From positions 1 to 64,000 of the forward strand of contig NZ_CAAFUQ010000069.1 in the NCBI RefSeq assembly GCF_900766215.1: a DNA stretch of 64,000 bases, written 5' to 3'. Of the stretch, positions 1 to 9,289 are shown piece after piece. A program made the position numbers and the translations under genes. Below the pieces are notes generated by a model, which was given only the letters and a program-made list of their open reading frames with translations, searched no databases and was not told where the DNA came from. Within the stretch, counting starts at the first letter, position 1, and every line of letters starts with the position of its first letter. This DNA is from an uncultured Finegoldia sp. Its GTDB lineage: Bacteria; Bacillota; Clostridia; Tissierellales; Peptoniphilaceae.

Positions 1-363
1 AAATTATAACTTAAGTTTAATGAATAATAGACCTAGGAAATGTATAAAATATAAAACACCTAAAGAAGAACTTTTTGGTTTCTTACCATAGGTGTTGCAT
101 TTGAATTGACAATTCGTCTGCAAAAAACAGGAAACTTTAATCACGAAAATCGAAACTTTGTCTAAATTTTTAATAAAAATATTTTTTGTTTTAAAAAATG
201 GAAATTAAAAATATCAAAGTTGCTGCAATTAAAAAAATATAATAAAAATGTTTTCATTTATATATGTAGCAATTTTTATAAAAAATTCAACAATAAATAT
301 AAAATCAATTTAGATTTAAAAATTTATATGGGTTATAATAGGTAAATGTGAGGAAGTGAGTTT
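1..363. other. non-coding leader region before the V-ATPase operon
   Basis: I see no gene in this very AT-rich stretch. It holds a possible hairpin (CACCTA at 57-62 with TAGGTG at 89-94, and AAGAA/TTCTT inside with a bulge) that is not followed by a T-run, so it is not a clear terminator. A likely -10 box lies at 334-339. The first gene starts at 364 with the ribosome site GAGGAAGTGAG just before it. Confidence 0.6.
309..339 (+). promoter_or_regulatory. probable sigma-A promoter of the V-ATPase operon
   Basis: TATAAT at 334-339 lies 24 bases before the first start codon. The -35 side is weak (TTTAGA near 309-314, spacer about 19). It is the best -10 in the leader, but the short distance to the start codon makes the call moderate. 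Confidence 0.4.
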
Positions 364-672
364 ATGAAAGATATAATCAATAAAATAATTGAGATTGATA
401 AGAAAGCACAGGATTTGGATGAAACTTTTCAAAATGACCTTGTGGCTGAACAAAAAAAACAAAAAGAAGCTATAAGACAGCTTGAAGACAAATATCAATC
501 AGAATCTGTAACTAAACTTAATTCTGTCCATGACGATATTATTAATAGCCAAAACAATAATATCGAAAATCAAAAAAAGAGTATTGAAGAAAAGAAAAAC
601 CAATTGAAGGAAATCTTTGAAAAAAACGAGGATAGATTGGTGGATAAATTCTTCAATATTATTACGGAGTAG
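364..672 (+). CDS. V-type ATP synthase subunit G/H (peripheral stalk)
   Basis: A 102-residue, almost wholly charged protein (Lys, Glu, Gln, Asp) predicted to be one long coiled coil with no membrane segment. This is the shape of the H/G stalk subunit that dimerises with subunit E to hold the catalytic head of A/V-type ATPases. The C-terminal piece RLVDKFFNIITE resembles the hydrophobic end seen in that family. It opens the operon and ends two bases before subunit C. The sequence is low in complexity, so the family call leans on position and length. The start is ATG after GAGGAAGTGAG. Confidence 0.75.
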   Translation: MKDIINKIIEIDKKAQDLDETFQNDLVAEQKKQKEAIRQLEDKYQSESVTKLNSVHDDIINSQNNNIENQKKSIEEKKNQLKEIFEKNEDRLVDKFFNIITE

Positions 673-674
673 TT

Positions 675-1691
675 ATGGGATCTGCAAGATTATATAGTGC
701 GCTTAATACTAAGATTTCTAAAATTAGTTCAGAGCTTTTGTCTGATGATGATTTTAAGAAATTATTAGAAGCTGATACTAATAAAGATCAATATGATTAC
801 CTTTTGAAATTGGGAAAGATCGAGGGTGAATACGAAAACGAGGGCGTGAGTAAGTTTGAAAATAGTCTTAATGATACGATGATTAGAACTGAAGAAAAGT
901 TGAAGTATTATATGAACGGCAGATACAAGGATTTTTATAATTCTTTGTTGGAGTATTATGTCGTTGAAGATATTAAAACTTTGGCGCGTGTTATCGTTAG
1001 AAGGGAATACACCGATAAGTTGAATGATAATCTTATAGTTCTCAAGGATACAAAATTTTCTCGAATTTCTTCGTCGACTACGATTCAAGATTTTGTGGAT
1101 ATGTTAGATGAGCCATACAAATCTATTGTCGATAGGTACAAGGAAGAAAATCGTCACAGAATTTTGTTTTTTATTGAGATGAACTTGGATAGAAATTATT
1201 ATTCAAACATTATCAAGATGAGTCAAGGTTTATCGAAACAAGATTCTAAGATTGTCCAAGATTATTATGGTGAAAAAATCGACTTATTGAATTTGGAATG
1301 GATTTATAGAGCTAACAAATATTATGAAATCAATAGCGAGATTATTTTCAACTTTACGATTTTGGGCGGTAAATTGTTCCAATTGGACGATTTGAAGAAG
1401 ATTTCGTATATGGATTTTGATGATTTGATAAATTTTATTTCCGAAAGCAAGTATTCTTTCTTGGTTAATACCGACAATGATATTGATTTGTACATGGATA
1501 GGAGAGTTTACAGATATCTTTATTTCAAGGCGTTGGATTTGCTACATACTAATAGGTACAATATTTCGAAACTTATTGCGATTGGCGAATTACTTGAGTT
1601 TGAAAAATTTGATATTGAAAAAAGTGTGGAATCTAAGAGATTTAATTTGGATTTTGAAAAGTCCAAGTCTTATCTGATTAGAAGAGTTTAA
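675..1691 (+). CDS. ntpC: V-type ATP synthase subunit C
   Basis: A 338-residue soluble helical protein matching the C (d-type) subunit, the funnel-shaped socket that joins the central stalk to the membrane rotor ring. It starts MGSARLYSALNTKI, like the family N-terminus, and contains the expected Asp/Glu/Tyr-rich helices and a VARVIVRREY-like stretch (here LARVIVRREY). Length is normal for the family. It follows subunit G/H by two bases and precedes subunit I, the usual neighbours. Nothing odd is seen. Confidence 0.9.
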   Translation: MGSARLYSALNTKISKISSELLSDDDFKKLLEADTNKDQYDYLLKLGKIEGEYENEGVSKFENSLNDTMIRTEEKLKYYMNGRYKDFYNSLLEYYVVEDIKTLARVIVRREYTDKLNDNLIVLKDTKFSRISSSTTIQDFVDMLDEPYKSIVDRYKEENRHRILFFIEMNLDRNYYSNIIKMSQGLSKQDSKIVQDYYGEKIDLLNLEWIYRANKYYEINSEIIFNFTILGGKLFQLDDLKKISYMDFDDLINFISESKYSFLVNTDNDIDLYMDRRVYRYLYFKALDLLHTNRYNISKLIAIGELLEFEKFDIEKSVESKRFNLDFEKSKSYLIRRV

Positions 1692-1703
1692 GGAAGTGGT
1701 AAA

Positions 1704-3635
1704 TTGAGAGCAGAAAAAATGTACATGATGAATGTAGTTGGAAATCTGAAGTATCTTGAATCCACTATAAAAGATTTGTTGGATATTGGAAGTGTCGAAC
1801 TTACTGATAGTTTGAGCCAAATCGAAAACAATACTTTTATCGTTAATATCAATAGTGAAAATATCGAAAAAACTATGGAGTTTAATAATGTTACTGGTTT
1901 TGAAAACAGGGATGTTAAGGAATTGAATTCTATTGCTGATAATTTGAAGGATATTTTCAAAATTGATTTGAAAGATGAGAGATTAAAAAGAGAGTACAAC
2001 GAAGATGAAATCAAAGACTTCTACGGTTCTATTAAATCTAAGGTGGACAAGATCTACGATTGTGAAAACAAAATTGATGAAAATAAAAAAGAATTGGAAG
2101 ATTTGTATTTGATAGAAGATTTGGATGTTTCTATTGAAAGCTTGTGTGATATGAAGTATTTCGATTATCGCTTTGGCTATTTGTCTAAGGAAAATAGATT
2201 AAAGTTGAAGAAAAACTACGATAATATCATGGCAAGTGTACTTCATTTGGCAAGTAAGAACAAAAAGGAAGTTTATGTAGCGATTTATCCTAAAGATGTG
2301 TCCATTGAAACAGACAGAATTTTGAGATCGTTGAACTGGACTGATATCAATATTAATAAAAACAGGAAAGAGGTTCCAAAAGAAATAATTTCCAAAATTG
2401 AATTGGAAAATGAAAACTTGGGAGCCCAAATCTCAGAATTAAATCAAAGCTTAAATGAGATTTACAGAGATAACAAAAGCAAAATCATTGATATGGTGAT
2501 TTCTGCTAATTTGTTGATTCAATTAGAAGATGTGAAGAGTTTACTGGCAAGAAGTGAAAACTACTTTTACTTGGCAGGATGGGTTCCTGAATCAGCTAAG
2601 AGTGTTGTTCAAGAAAAATTATCAGCATACGATGATATGTTCATTAATTTCTTGGATGCAGATGACAGTGGACTAACTCCTCCCACCAAGCTCAAAAACA
2701 ACAAATTTTTTAAGCCGTTTGAGCTTTTAGTTAATATGTATGGCACTCCAAATTACAAGGAAATCGACCCTACTGTATTTTTCGGGTTGACGTATATGTT
2801 ATTGTTCGGTGCTATGTTTGGGGATTTGGGACAAGGCGCTGTGATGTTTGTAGCAGGTGTCTTATTAGCGAAATTCAAAGACAAGATGATGGGCGGACTT
2901 CTTGAAAGAATTGGTGCAAGTTCCATGGTGTTTGGAATTCTTTACGGTTCTTTCTTCGGACTAGAAGGAATTATTCCGGCATTGTTTTTGAAACCATTTG
3001 AAAATATCAACAAGGTTTTGATTATAGCTATAGGCCTTGGAATTGTACTTTTATTGATGGCTTATGTTTTAGGATTATGCAATAATTATATTTTTAAAGA
3101 TGTGCAAGAAGGACTTTTCGGACAAGAAGGTTTGGCAGGATTTTTATTGTTCTTGTTGTTCTTGTTATTAGCTGCAACTGTAGCATTAGAATTACACATT
3201 GTGCCTGTTGGAGTGATTGCGGCGTGTATGTTGATTGTGATTTTCGTTATGATTTTCAAGGTTCCATTGACACAACTTTTGTACAAGAGAAGACCTCTTC
3301 ACAATGGATTAGATGTTACAGGTTATTATGTCGAAAGTTCATTTTCAATTATTGAAACTTTGATTTCGATGTTTTCTTCAACGGTATCATTTATAAGAGT
3401 AGGAGCATTTGCTATCAACCACGTTGGTTTGTTCTTGGCATTCACATCTATCGGTAAGATGATAGGAACAAATGCAGGGAATGTAGCTATGATAATTGTA
3501 GGTAATATCGTGATTTTGGGTCTTGAAGGTTTGATTGTGTTTATTCAATCGTTGAGACTTGAATATTATGAATTGTTTAGTAAGTATTTTAAAGGTGACG
3601 GAATTTTATTCCAACCAACTATAAAGAGAATTTAA
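1704..3635 (+). CDS. ntpI: V-type ATP synthase subunit I (membrane stator)
   Basis: A 643-residue protein with a cytoplasmic N-terminal half rich in coiled coil (residues about 1-330) and a C-terminal half with about seven to eight membrane segments. The hallmark stretch PTVFFGLTYMLLFGAMFGD follows residue 350, and the conserved last segments include SFIRVGAFAINHVGLFLAF. The arginine there is the stator arginine that meets the rotor carboxylate (family knowledge). I use TTG at 1704 as start because AGGAAGTGG sits 5 bases upstream; the next ATG at 1719 has no such site. Length is normal. Confidence 0.93.
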   Translation: MRAEKMYMMNVVGNLKYLESTIKDLLDIGSVELTDSLSQIENNTFIVNINSENIEKTMEFNNVTGFENRDVKELNSIADNLKDIFKIDLKDERLKREYNEDEIKDFYGSIKSKVDKIYDCENKIDENKKELEDLYLIEDLDVSIESLCDMKYFDYRFGYLSKENRLKLKKNYDNIMASVLHLASKNKKEVYVAIYPKDVSIETDRILRSLNWTDININKNRKEVPKEIISKIELENENLGAQISELNQSLNEIYRDNKSKIIDMVISANLLIQLEDVKSLLARSENYFYLAGWVPESAKSVVQEKLSAYDDMFINFLDADDSGLTPPTKLKNNKFFKPFELLVNMYGTPNYKEIDPTVFFGLTYMLLFGAMFGDLGQGAVMFVAGVLLAKFKDKMMGGLLERIGASSMVFGILYGSFFGLEGIIPALFLKPFENINKVLIIAIGLGIVLLLMAYVLGLCNNYIFKDVQEGLFGQEGLAGFLLFLLFLLLAATVALELHIVPVGVIAACMLIVIFVMIFKVPLTQLLYKRRPLHNGLDVTGYYVESSFSIIETLISMFSSTVSFIRVGAFAINHVGLFLAFTSIGKMIGTNAGNVAMIIVGNIVILGLEGLIVFIQSLRLEYYELFSKYFKGDGILFQPTIKRI

Positions 3636-3648
3636 AGGAGATAAATTT

Positions 3649-4068
3649 ATGTATTTTATTTTAATTTCAACAGCAATAATAGTTTTATTAACTATAGGTT
3701 CAGGTGTTTATTTGTTATATAACAACACTGATTCATCAAAAACAAAATTAAAAAAAGCTTTAAGAACTAATCTTTTTGCTATAATTCCATGTCTTGTAAT
3801 GGCATTTGTATTTTTAATGCCAAACTCAGCATTTGCAGAATCTGCAGCTGGTGCATCTAATGGTCTTGGTCTTTTAGCAGCAGCTTTATCAACAGGTCTT
3901 GCAACAATTGGTACTGGTTATGCAGTAGGTGTTGTAGGTTCATCAGCATTGGGAGCTGTTAGTGAAGATCCATCATTATTAGGTAAATCATTAATTTATG
4001 TAGGATTAGCAGAAGGTATTGCAATTTACGGATTGGTTATTTCAATTCTTATTTTGCAACAATTATAA
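3649..4068 (+). CDS. ntpK: V-type ATP synthase subunit K (rotor proteolipid)
   Basis: A 139-residue membrane protein and the ring subunit carrying the transported ion. The C-terminal half is one canonical hairpin: a Gly/Ala-rich helix (about residues 70-100), the polar loop SEDPSLLGK, and a second helix with the ion-binding glutamate in GLAEGIAIYG. The N-terminal half has two further hydrophobic stretches (about 2-24 and 43-60), the second ending in a signal-peptide-like PNSAFAES. They carry no carboxylate. So it differs from the doubled four-helix NtpK of Enterococcus type. No glutamine typical of sodium sites is visible in the first canonical helix. Confidence 0.9.
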   Translation: MYFILISTAIIVLLTIGSGVYLLYNNTDSSKTKLKKALRTNLFAIIPCLVMAFVFLMPNSAFAESAAGASNGLGLLAAALSTGLATIGTGYAVGVVGSSALGAVSEDPSLLGKSLIYVGLAEGIAIYGLVISILILQQL

Positions 4069-4070
4069 TT

Positions 4071-4379
4071 ATGAAATCCGTAATTATAAGTGCGGATAAT
4101 GTTACAAATCTTGGTATGCGCCTTGCTGGAATCACTGGTTTAGTAGCCAAAACAGAAGCAGAGATGAAGAGAGCTTTCAAGGCTGCAACTATGGATGATA
4201 CTTTGGGTGTTGTCATTATTACTGAAGAGGTGTTCAATACAATCACAGATGAGGTGACAAAACACAAAGACAAGGGTAAGAAACCATTGGTTGTAACAAT
4301 ACCCGGAAGAAATGGACTTGAAGACAAAGATTTCTTGATGAAATACATCAAGGGATCTATAGGAATTAAGGTAGATTAG
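4071..4379 (+). CDS. ntpF: V-type ATP synthase subunit F
   Basis: A 102-residue soluble protein with the Rossmann-like start MKSVIISADNVTNLGMRLAG and a C-terminal PLVVTIPGRNG that are typical of the F subunit of the central stalk. F sits with subunit D inside the A3B3 head and regulates rotation. The ATG follows the subunit K stop by two bases and has no clear Shine-Dalgarno sequence, so translation is probably coupled to ntpK. Length is standard. Confidence 0.9.
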   Translation: MKSVIISADNVTNLGMRLAGITGLVAKTEAEMKRAFKAATMDDTLGVVIITEEVFNTITDEVTKHKDKGKKPLVVTIPGRNGLEDKDFLMKYIKGSIGIKVD

Positions 4380-4387
4380 AGGTAGAA

Positions 4388-4996
4388 ATGATTTTATTAG
4401 AAAAGAAATTAGATATTTTTAACAAGATAATCTATACGAATAAGAAACAAGATTATGAAAAGAGACTTCTCGATGTAAAAAACTCTAATCAAAATGAGCT
4501 AAAAAATTACGAACAAAAGTTAATTGATGAATACAATATTAATTTGAAGAAAAGAACCAGAAAAGCCGAACAAAAATCTATAGAAAAATTGAGAACTGCT
4601 GAACAAGAAAGCAGAAGAGAGCTTTTGGTTTTGAAAGAAAATGTATTGCAAAAATTATTTGATAATGTTACTAAAAAAATATTGGATTTTGTAAAGACTG
4701 ATACTTACAAGGAAAAACTAATCAAAAATATTAAAGAAAACTTATCTGAGTTGGACTACAAGGTAGTGTTATTGGTTTTACAAAATGATTACGATTATGT
4801 AACTAAGAATTTAAGTTGTGAAAAAGTCGAAGAAATCAAATCCATTCCTAACAATTATTTGGGAGGATTTATGATTCAAGACGTTGAAAAAACAGTGAAT
4901 TTTGATTACACTTACTTGTCAAAAATGAAAGATTGTAAACATCAAATGGGAGAAGATATTCATAATCTAATGACTGGCGGTGATATCAATGAATAA
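4388..4996 (+). CDS. ntpE: V-type ATP synthase subunit E (peripheral stalk)
   Basis: A 202-residue protein with a long charged coiled coil (about residues 1-90) followed by a globular C-terminal domain, the layout of subunit E. E pairs with G/H to form the outer stalk. The C-terminal part contains NNYLGGFMIQD, like the conserved GG-motif strand of the family. Its 3' end overlaps the start of subunit A by 8 bases. Length is normal. Confidence 0.88.
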   Translation: MILLEKKLDIFNKIIYTNKKQDYEKRLLDVKNSNQNELKNYEQKLIDEYNINLKKRTRKAEQKSIEKLRTAEQESRRELLVLKENVLQKLFDNVTKKILDFVKTDTYKEKLIKNIKENLSELDYKVVLLVLQNDYDYVTKNLSCEKVEEIKSIPNNYLGGFMIQDVEKTVNFDYTYLSKMKDCKHQMGEDIHNLMTGGDINE

Positions 4997-6755
4997 TGGT
5001 AAGATTTTTTCTATAAACGGTCCTGTAATTAAAGGAAGAAACATGACTGATTTTACTGCCAAGGAAATGGTGTTAATCGGTGAAAAAAAATTAATTGGAG
5101 AAGTTATCAGTCTTGAGGATGATATCGCAGTTATCCAAGTTTATGAAGAAACTGAAGGATTGAAAAAGGACGACGAAATTTATCACACTAACAAGCCACT
5201 TTCACTTAAGTTGGGACCTGGTTTGTTGAAGAATATGTTTGATGGTATTGAAAGACCACTACAAGATATTAGAGATAAATTTTCAACTTTTATCCCAGAA
5301 GGTATAGGACTTATTTCTATTGATGAAGAAAAATTATGGGATGTCACTATTAAAGTTAAAGACGGAGATAAAGTTACTCAAGGACAAATCATAGCAGAAG
5401 TTCCAGAAACAGAAGCTATTGTTCACAAAATTATGATTCCAGTTGGAGTTAATGGTACTGTAAAAAATGTACTTGAAGATGGCAAGTACAATATTGAAAC
5501 GACTATTATGCAAGTGGAAGATGATTTTGGTAATTTGACAGATATCAAATTGTATCAAGACTGGCCAATTAGAATTCCTAGACCTTCCAAAGAAAGATTA
5601 GATGTGGATCGTCTATTGGAAACTGGACAAAGAATTTTGGATGTGTTCTTCCCACTTGCAAAAGGTGGTACTGTGGCTATTCCAGGTGGATTTGGTACAG
5701 GAAAGACAATGACACAACACCAATTGGCAAAATACGCTGATGCAGATATCATAATTTACATTGGTTGTGGCGAACGTGGTAACGAAATGACAGAAGTATT
5801 GGAAGATTTTCCAAAACTTATCGATCCAAATAACGGGAAACCACTTATGGAAAGAACGGTTTTGATTGCTAATACTTCCAACATGCCGGTAGCAGCCAGA
5901 GAAGCAAGTATCTACACTGGAATTACAATGGCGGAATACTTCAGAGATATGGGATATGATGTCGCAATAATGGCTGACTCTACTTCTCGTTGGGCAGAAG
6001 CTCTTCGTGAAATTTCAGGAAGACTAGAAGAAATGCCTGCAGAAGAAGGATACCCTGCATATCTTCCATCGAGAATTGCACAATTTTATGAAAGAGCGGG
6101 AATTGTCAAAACTTTGAATGACAATGAAGGTTCAGTTACAATCATCGGAGCAGTTTCTCCGGCTGGTGGAGATTTTAGTGAACCAGTTACTGAAAATACT
6201 AAGAGATTTGTTAATGTGTTCTTGGGATTGGACAAGGACTTGGCATATTCAAGACACTATCCTGCTATTAACTGGATGAGTAGCTATTCTTCTTATGTTG
6301 AAAAATTAAGAGATTATTACGAATCTAAACTTGGCGAAGATGTTGTAGATTTGAGAAATCAAATGCTTAAATTGTTATACGAAGAAGACAAATTAAAAGA
6401 AATAGTAATGCTTGTTGGTGAAGATGTTCTTCCAGACGATCAAAGATTGATTTTGGACATTTCAAATGTAATGAAGCTAGGATTTTTGCAACAAAATGCT
6501 TTTAGTAAAGTGGATACTTACGTTCCCCTTAAAAAGCAAGTTGAAATGCTTAAAACTATAAAATTGTTATATGAAGAAGGTCACAAGGCAATCAAAGAGC
6601 AAATTCCTATTTCTCAAGTTAAAAATGCAGATTTGTACTCAAAAGTTATTGCTATGAAAAACACAATTCCTAATGAAGATTTAAGTGGCATCAAAGATTT
6701 GAATGATGAAATCAAAGAGTTTTACAACGATTTGATTAGCAAGTACGAAAAGTAG
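4989..6755 (+). CDS. ntpA: V-type ATP synthase catalytic subunit A
   Basis: The catalytic ATPase subunit, 588 residues. It has an N-terminal beta barrel ([13 protein letters not shown]), the bulge insertion typical of A subunits (about residues 110-190), the P-loop GGFGTGKT near residue 233, and the arginine-finger region with [19 protein letters not shown] choose ATG 4989 (MNNGKIFS) over the in-frame GTG at 4980 because GGCGGTGAT gives a ribosome site at proper distance and family members start here. It overlaps ntpE and is followed by ntpB after 8 bases. Confidence 0.95.
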   Translation: MNNGKIFSINGPVIKGRNMTDFTAKEMVLIGEKKLIGEVISLEDDIAVIQVYEETEGLKKDDEIYHTNKPLSLKLGPGLLKNMFDGIERPLQDIRDKFSTFIPEGIGLISIDEEKLWDVTIKVKDGDKVTQGQIIAEVPETEAIVHKIMIPVGVNGTVKNVLEDGKYNIETTIMQVEDDFGNLTDIKLYQDWPIRIPRPSKERLDVDRLLETGQRILDVFFPLAKGGTVAIPGGFGTGKTMTQHQLAKYADADIIIYIGCGERGNEMTEVLEDFPKLIDPNNGKPLMERTVLIANTSNMPVAAREASIYTGITMAEYFRDMGYDVAIMADSTSRWAEALREISGRLEEMPAEEGYPAYLPSRIAQFYERAGIVKTLNDNEGSVTIIGAVSPAGGDFSEPVTENTKRFVNVFLGLDKDLAYSRHYPAINWMSSYSSYVEKLRDYYESKLGEDVVDLRNQMLKLLYEEDKLKEIVMLVGEDVLPDDQRLILDISNVMKLGFLQQNAFSKVDTYVPLKKQVEMLKTIKLLYEEGHKAIKEQIPISQVKNADLYSKVIAMKNTIPNEDLSGIKDLNDEIKEFYNDLISKYEK

Positions 6756-6763
6756 GTGATTTT

Positions 6764-8140
6764 ATGATAAAAGAATACATTAAACTAAAAAAAGTTGAAA
6801 GTTCAATTATAGAAGTTGAAAATGTAAATGAAGCATCTTTTGGAGAAGTTGTAGAAGTAAAATCATCTGCCTCTGATAAACCAATGGTCGGCAAAGTTGT
6901 AAATATTAACGACGATACTGTTACTATCCAAGTATTTGGAGACAGTGCAGGAATGAGTACCGAAAATACTAGGGTTAGATTTTCACAAAGACCATTTGAG
7001 ATAGCTTTGTCAGAAGATATTTTGGGAAGAAAATTCAACGGAATTGGTCAACCAATAGATAATGGTGGGGATATTTACGCAGCTAAATACTACAACGTAA
7101 ATGGTCGTGCTATAAACCCAGTTTCCAGAGTTTATCCAAGAGATTTCATTCAAACAGGAATTAGTTCAATAGACTGTTTGATGACTCTTATTAGAGGACA
7201 AAAACTTCCGGTATTTTCTGGATCTGGAATGAGTCACAATAGATTGGCTGCACAAATCGTTCGTCAAGCCAAAATCAAAGGCGCTAACGAAGATAACTTC
7301 GCAATTGTATTCGGAGCCATTGGAGTAAAACACGATGAAGCGAGATTTTTTGAAGATACTTTCAGACAATCTGGTGTATTGAATAATGTGTGTATGTTTG
7401 TAAATTACGCTGACGATTCAATAATGGAAAGAATTATAACTCCAAGAGCAGCTCTAACTGCAGCAGAATACTTGGCTTTCGAAAAAAATTATCACGTTTT
7501 GGTAATAATAACTGATTTGACAAGTTATGCAGAAGCTCTTCGTGAAGTTTCTTCAAAAAGAGAAGAAGTTCCTTCTAGAAAGGGCTATCCAGGATATTTG
7601 TATTCTGATTTGGCATCATTGTATGAAAGAGCAGGTATGATTAAAGATGCAGAAGGCTCTGTAACTTTGATTCCAATTTTGACGATGCCTAATGACGATA
7701 TCACTCATCCTATTCCGGACTTAACAGGATATATTACTGAAGGACAAATTGTTTTGGAAAGAAGTTTGATGCAAAAAGACATATATCCACCAATCAATGT
7801 TCTTCCATCATTATCGAGACTTATGAAAGATGGTATTGGTGAAGGATATACAAGAGAAGATCATCCGGATGTAAGTAGTCAATTATTTTCAAGTTATTCT
7901 CATGTTCAAGAGGTTAGGGATTTGGCACAAATTATCGGAGCAGATGATTTGAGTGAAGCTGATCAAAAATATTTGAAATTTGGAGACGAATTTGAAAACA
8001 AATTTGTAAAACAAGATTATTATGAAAACAGAGAAATAGAAGAAACATTAGATCTTGCATGGGATTTATTGAAGATTTTACCACAAAACGAATTGGATAG
8101 ATTGTCACCAGATATGATTAAAAAATATATGAACAGGTGA
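6764..8140 (+). CDS. ntpB: V-type ATP synthase subunit B
   Basis: The non-catalytic nucleotide-binding partner of subunit A, 458 residues. The P-loop position reads FSGSGMSHN, without the GKT/GKS of catalytic subunits, as expected for B. Conserved stretches include [30 protein letters not shown], and [20 protein letters not shown]. The ATG follows a TAGGTGATTT ribosome site. Length is normal and no anomaly is seen. Confidence 0.95.
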   Translation: MIKEYIKLKKVESSIIEVENVNEASFGEVVEVKSSASDKPMVGKVVNINDDTVTIQVFGDSAGMSTENTRVRFSQRPFEIALSEDILGRKFNGIGQPIDNGGDIYAAKYYNVNGRAINPVSRVYPRDFIQTGISSIDCLMTLIRGQKLPVFSGSGMSHNRLAAQIVRQAKIKGANEDNFAIVFGAIGVKHDEARFFEDTFRQSGVLNNVCMFVNYADDSIMERIITPRAALTAAEYLAFEKNYHVLVIITDLTSYAEALREVSSKREEVPSRKGYPGYLYSDLASLYERAGMIKDAEGSVTLIPILTMPNDDITHPIPDLTGYITEGQIVLERSLMQKDIYPPINVLPSLSRLMKDGIGEGYTREDHPDVSSQLFSSYSHVQEVRDLAQIIGADDLSEADQKYLKFGDEFENKFVKQDYYENREIEETLDLAWDLLKILPQNELDRLSPDMIKKYMNR

Positions 8141-8144
8141 TTAT

Positions 8145-8762
8145 ATGGCAGTTTATAAGATGACTCCTACTAAGGGGAATTTAATAAAAGCTAAAAAAAC
8201 ACTGGATTTTTCCAAAAAAGGTTACAATCTTTTGGATAAAAAAAGAACTGTCCTCATCAAAGAAATGATGGGACTAATGAAAAAAGCACAAACTCTTCAA
8301 GATTCCATCGAAAAAGAGTTCGATGAGGCTTACGAGCTTTTGACAGAAGCATCCATAACAGTTGGAACTGATAGACTTGAAGAAATTTCCCATTCGATTA
8401 GTCACGAAAAAGAATTCGATATAATTTACAAATCAGTAATGGGAGTTGAAGTACCGAATATTGTATATCCAAAATCAAAAGCCGAAGCACAATATGGTTT
8501 CTTCAGAACTAATGCATCATTCGATAGGGCTGTTCTTGCATTCAACAAAATCAGAGAAACTATATACGAATTGGCTGAAATGGAAAATGCAGTGTATAAA
8601 TTGGGTAAAGAGATTAAAAAAACTCAAAAACGTGCCAATGCGTTGGATAAAATACAAATTCCAAAATACGAACAATCAATTAAAGATACTGAAGATATCT
8701 TAGCCGAAAAAGAAAGAGAAGAATTCTTCAGATTGAAGATGGTCAAAAAGAAAAAGAAATAA
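8145..8762 (+). CDS. ntpD: V-type ATP synthase subunit D (central stalk)
   Basis: A 205-residue helical protein forming the rotating shaft inside the A3B3 head. It starts with the family signature MTPTKGNLIKAKK near residue 6 and ends in a second long helix (RANALDKIQIPKYEQSI) and a very basic tail of lysines. It is the last gene of the operon: a terminator follows five bases after its stop. Length is normal. Confidence 0.93.
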   Translation: MAVYKMTPTKGNLIKAKKTLDFSKKGYNLLDKKRTVLIKEMMGLMKKAQTLQDSIEKEFDEAYELLTEASITVGTDRLEEISHSISHEKEFDIIYKSVMGVEVPNIVYPKSKAEAQYGFFRTNASFDRAVLAFNKIRETIYELAEMENAVYKLGKEIKKTQKRANALDKIQIPKYEQSIKDTEDILAEKEREEFFRLKMVKKKKK

Positions 8763-8766
8763 ATAT

Positions 8767-8800
8767 CGGTTGGGCAGATGGTTTGCCTGACCGTTTTTTT
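8767..8800 (+). terminator. terminator of the V-ATPase operon
   Basis: Outer stem CGGT (8767-8770) with ACCG (8790-8793) and inner GGCA/TGCC pairs, followed at once by seven T. It closes the ntp operon. Confidence 0.85.
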
Positions 8801-8840
8801 GTTGTATGATGTATATAGCAAATAAATTAAAAAGAGAAGG

Positions 8841-9206
8841 ATGAATATGAATACGTTAAAATTTTTGACACATTGTATTTGGTGGCAAGATATAAAAAAA
8901 CCAGAGAAATTTTCTGAAAATATTTTAAGAATACTATATATTGCTCTGGAATTATTTATTAGTTGGTTGTTGATAATGTATTTAACAAATTTCAGTTTGA
9001 ATAAAGTGCTTTATGTATTTTTATCCATCTATATAATATTATCTTTGTTGACATTTGGAGCTATTAGATCGTATTTGCTTGAAATATCAGAAGATAAACC
9101 TCTTTTATCTTGGGGATTTTGGATTTTGGACTGGCAACTTTCTTTAGTTGGATTGTTTTTTTTAGCATTTAACAGAGGAAATATTTTTAAAATAATTAAA
9201 AAATAA
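8841..9206 (+). CDS. small membrane protein of unknown function
   Basis: A 121-residue protein I do not recognise. It has three clear hydrophobic segments (about residues 28-48, 53-73 and 90-112) separated by short charged pieces, a His/Trp-containing N-terminus (CIWWQD) and a short basic C-terminal tail (KIIKK). A ribosome site AGAAGGATG lies at the start, and the gene stands alone between two terminators, so it is probably a single-gene unit. No catalytic motif or lipobox is visible. Confidence 0.65.
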   Translation: MNMNTLKFLTHCIWWQDIKKPEKFSENILRILYIALELFISWLLIMYLTNFSLNKVLYVFLSIYIILSLLTFGAIRSYLLEISEDKPLLSWGFWILDWQLSLVGLFFLAFNRGNIFKIIKK

Positions 9207-9210
9207 TTTT

Positions 9211-9241
9211 AAGGAATTTAAAAAAGAATTCCTTATTTTTG
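9211..9241 (+). terminator. terminator after the small membrane protein
   Basis: AAGGAATT (9211-9218) pairs with AATTCCTT (9227-9234) and is followed by an A and a T-run. Confidence 0.75.
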
Positions 9242-9242
9242 T

Positions 9243-9271
9243 TTGTGAATGGTAACGGTTTGAGGTATTAT
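9243..9271 (+). promoter_or_regulatory. possible promoter of pepF
   Basis: TTGTGA (9243-9248), 17-base spacer, TATTAT (9266-9271). The predicted transcript would have a leader of only about 12 bases before ATG 9290, so this is tentative. Confidence 0.35.
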
Positions 9272-9289
9272 ATAAATAGAGGTGATTAT

